Source: Sordaria brevicollis (Eukaryota > Ascomycota > Sordariomycetes > Sordariales > Sordariaceae). From it: a DNA stretch of 64,000 bases. How positions within the stretch are numbered: the first letter of the stretch is position 1; every line of letters starts with the position of its first letter. The stretch is from contig JAUTDP010000008.1 in the NCBI GenBank assembly GCA_033439795.1, positions 1,984,001-2,048,000 of the forward strand. Reading direction: 5' to 3'. Positions 61,952 to 64,000 of this stretch are shown one piece after another. Below the pieces are notes generated by a model. It ran no database searches. It was not told the origin of the DNA and was given only the letters and a program-made list of their open reading frames with translations. The position numbers and the translations under genes are program-made.

Positions 61952-64000
61952 ATGAAAGCTGTCCTGCCCGGAAAGCCAGAATCCCGGCTCCAAGCTCTGG
62001 CAACGGGCTACTGGGATTCTCGTCGCATTACCGTGAGATGTCCTTCCTTTTGCTCCTGGATTTCGGTAGTAGGCCGTCTTGCTGATCGTAGTCATTGAAC
62101 AGGCATACATCACCGGCAGCGCCATTGCCATTCTCGGAGAGCCAAAGACCATCCTACAGACCATATACGATGACAACGAAGAGCCACTAGAGGCTATCGC
62201 CCTGGACGAGGCCTCAGGTAAGATAGCCGTCTGCACATACAACGCTGTGCGCATATACAAACCGTTCGGCCAGGAGGACGACGCACTTAGGGTATGTTGT
62301 GCGCCACAAACACCCCATTCCTGTTGCTCAGATGAAGATGCGCTAACGCTGCTCTTATTTTGTCGCATCACAGTGGGCGTTGCAAAGTTCCTTCGACGTC
62401 GAACGGGATCAATCTGTGGCTGAAGAAGAGAGGACATCCATCTCCCTCTCGTGGGGCGCATCCGAAGAGCTGGTAGTCGCACATTCACAGCTCGAGTTAT
62501 ACCAAACAACGTCATCCACCCCACGATGTCTTTGGCGCAAACGCCTGGCCAACCCCGTTCGCATCGCTAGCGTGTCGTATGATTCCGCATATATCGCTTC
62601 CGTGGGCCAGTACGACCGCTTGGTGAAAGTCTGGCGACGGCTCAGCTACGGATCCGACGATGTGCGCTTCGATTTCCTCTACCTGCCGCACCCTCAGGCC
62701 GTGACCAACATCCAGTGGCGCCGGCCTCGTCACATTGACCAGACGATTGACAATGTTATATACACCTTTTGCACCGATAATAGACTCAGGCTTTGGACTG
62801 GCTCGGATGGTCATAGTCACCAGCATCTTCAGCTGTGTGGAACGGTAGACCTGGCTGTGTCGATACAAGATCGAGCATTGGCGGACCCAGCAGTGCCTCC
62901 TCTCCGTTGGGCTTTCATACTGCATGGCAGAGATTTGTCTGCGGCGACAGAAAAGGCTGTCCAGGATGCTCGGCCAAAAGAAGACACGACAGCACTTGAG
63001 CACGTTATTGCCGTTGCGAATCGCAGCCACGAGGTCGTTGTAGTGTTGGATGGTCGAGGCCACATGTCAGCTTGGGGTCTTGAGAATGTTGGATCGAGGT
63101 CTCAGAAGTGTAATATCTTCAACGTCGCCAATATCTCCTCGCCAGAATTCGACTTCCTGAAGGGTGTCACTACAGACGTGCCACATGTCGAGGCATACAG
63201 TTACTGCAACACTGGGATTCACCTGCATGTCTTGCTACACTTCTTTGACGGCACGGTAGAGGTTTACCGCACCAACATTGCTTCGCTATTTGATCCAACC
63301 CCACAAACTCAAAGATTGAGCTTCAGGTGTCTATGGACTGGTCACTCTGCTCCGATCAAGAAGATTGTCCGAAACTACAGCGGTCGTGCTATTGTGTCGC
63401 GGACAGACTCCGGCCAGAGCATCGTCTGGAAGCATGAGCTCCATGATGAGAGGACTAGGCTTTCCCAGCAGGCAGCCATCAACCTCGATAGCCATGTCCA
63501 CCGAATGTGCCTTATCCGTAAAGGTCGCTTTGTCCTGTACCTTCGACAAAGGACAATATCCCTATGGGACTGTCGGAGGACGAACCCTAGGTTACTATCA
63601 GAAGTAGACTATGATGTCTCAGGCAAGCCGCTCTGCCTGATCATCCTACCGAGACAGCATGTAGAAGACTATACAACCGCTCATGTTGCTACCATAACAT
63701 CAGAGAAGAAGGGAATTGTTTGGGAAGTCAAGCTGCCTTTCTACAAACCACAGGAGAACGCGCCTGTGGAGAACGGTAACGGGTACCACCAAGAGGGTAC
63801 AGTCAGGCAGTTCACCACGTTCGAGCTGAAGGATGCTGGTGACTTGGCATATGTCCTTCCCGTGGATCCCGCCGGTTCTTCGCCCGTGGTGTCTGGGTTC
63901 CTTGACGTTTTCGCGCGTGATGTGGCTATTTCCTACACTCACTCCGGAAGAGTCGATTTCTGGACAGCCAGGGTAAACCAGGAAAAGCAAACCGTGGAGT
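61952..64000 (+). CDS. rav-1: Rav1-like RAVE complex subunit (partial, runs off right edge)
   Basis: Large beta-propeller protein of the RAVE complex that reassembles the vacuolar proton ATPase (Rabconnectin-3/DmX in animals). Exons 61952-62032, 62103-62291 and 62374 to beyond the window end (introns 70 and 82 nt). About 632 N-terminal residues are visible of an expected well over 1000. The N-terminus MKAVLPGKPESRLQALATG, then AYITGSAIAIL, matches the Rav1 opening (LPG+P ... A-Y-SGN-L-IL). WD-like units follow, such as YIASVGQYDRLVKVWRR, TFCTDNRLRLWTG and RGHMSAWGLENVG, then FDGTVEVYRTNI and RTISLWDC. The start is fixed by an in-frame stop just upstream. Confidence 0.88.

Overview
The window is nuclear DNA of a filamentous ascomycete. 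Short introns of about 52-106 nt (one of about 198 nt) with GTRNGT donors and CTRAC-like branch sites, C/G-ending codons, roughly one gene per 3.4 kb and the protein families present all point to a Sordariomycete, most likely Neurospora crassa or a close relative. The species call is inference; no search was run. There is no bacterial-style operon, no complete transposon, no CRISPR array, and no tRNA or rRNA gene that I could support.

I rebuilt 16 multi- or single-exon protein genes on exon phase, plus one partial gene at the right edge and one weaker small-gene candidate. Left to right: 1-3.1 kb intergenic; 3.1-11.4 kb (-) a 2640-residue NF1/IRA-type RasGAP; 14.1-17.5 kb (-) the nuclear 5'-3' exoribonuclease Rat1; 18.7-22.4 kb (+) the tether Uso1/p115; 22.8-23.9 kb (-) a WW-domain protein; 25.5-27.9 kb (-) a choline-transporter-like membrane protein; 30.1-31.0 kb (+) a Rab GTPase with a large interswitch insertion; 31.8-34.2 kb (-) a Pmt2-type protein O-mannosyltransferase; 35.8-36.8 kb (-) a DUF3712-like protein; 38.1-39.0 kb (-) mitoribosomal protein mL61 (Mrp49), divergent from 39.5-41.9 kb (+) the circularly permuted GTPase Gep3; 42.7-44.9 kb (-) an acyl-CoA synthetase ending in SKL; 48.3-49.0 kb (+) a MARVEL protein; 49.4-49.8 kb (-) a candidate 87-residue gene; 50.9-52.6 kb (+) O-acetylhomoserine sulfhydrylase; 53.2-54.1 kb (+) EMC7; 55.5-59.6 kb (+) a large WD40 protein, probably the Raf1/DCAF26 (DIM-9) heterochromatin factor; 60.1-61.2 kb (+) Cox11; 62.0 kb to the edge (+) the N-terminal part of Rav1.

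These are mostly conserved housekeeping genes and do not form one pathway. Loose themes are the early secretory pathway (Uso1, the Rab, Pmt2, EMC7), mitochondria (mL61, Gep3, Cox11) and signalling or chromatin control (RasGAP, the Raf1-like protein). I found no clearly novel biological system. The points most worth a second look are the Rab insertion, the shared promoter of the two mitoribosome genes, the leader of the Raf1-like gene (5' intron, upstream ATG, CACGTG palindrome, AT-rich patch), the hidden small gene at 49.4-49.8 kb, and a CYS3-like site upstream of the sulfhydrylase gene.
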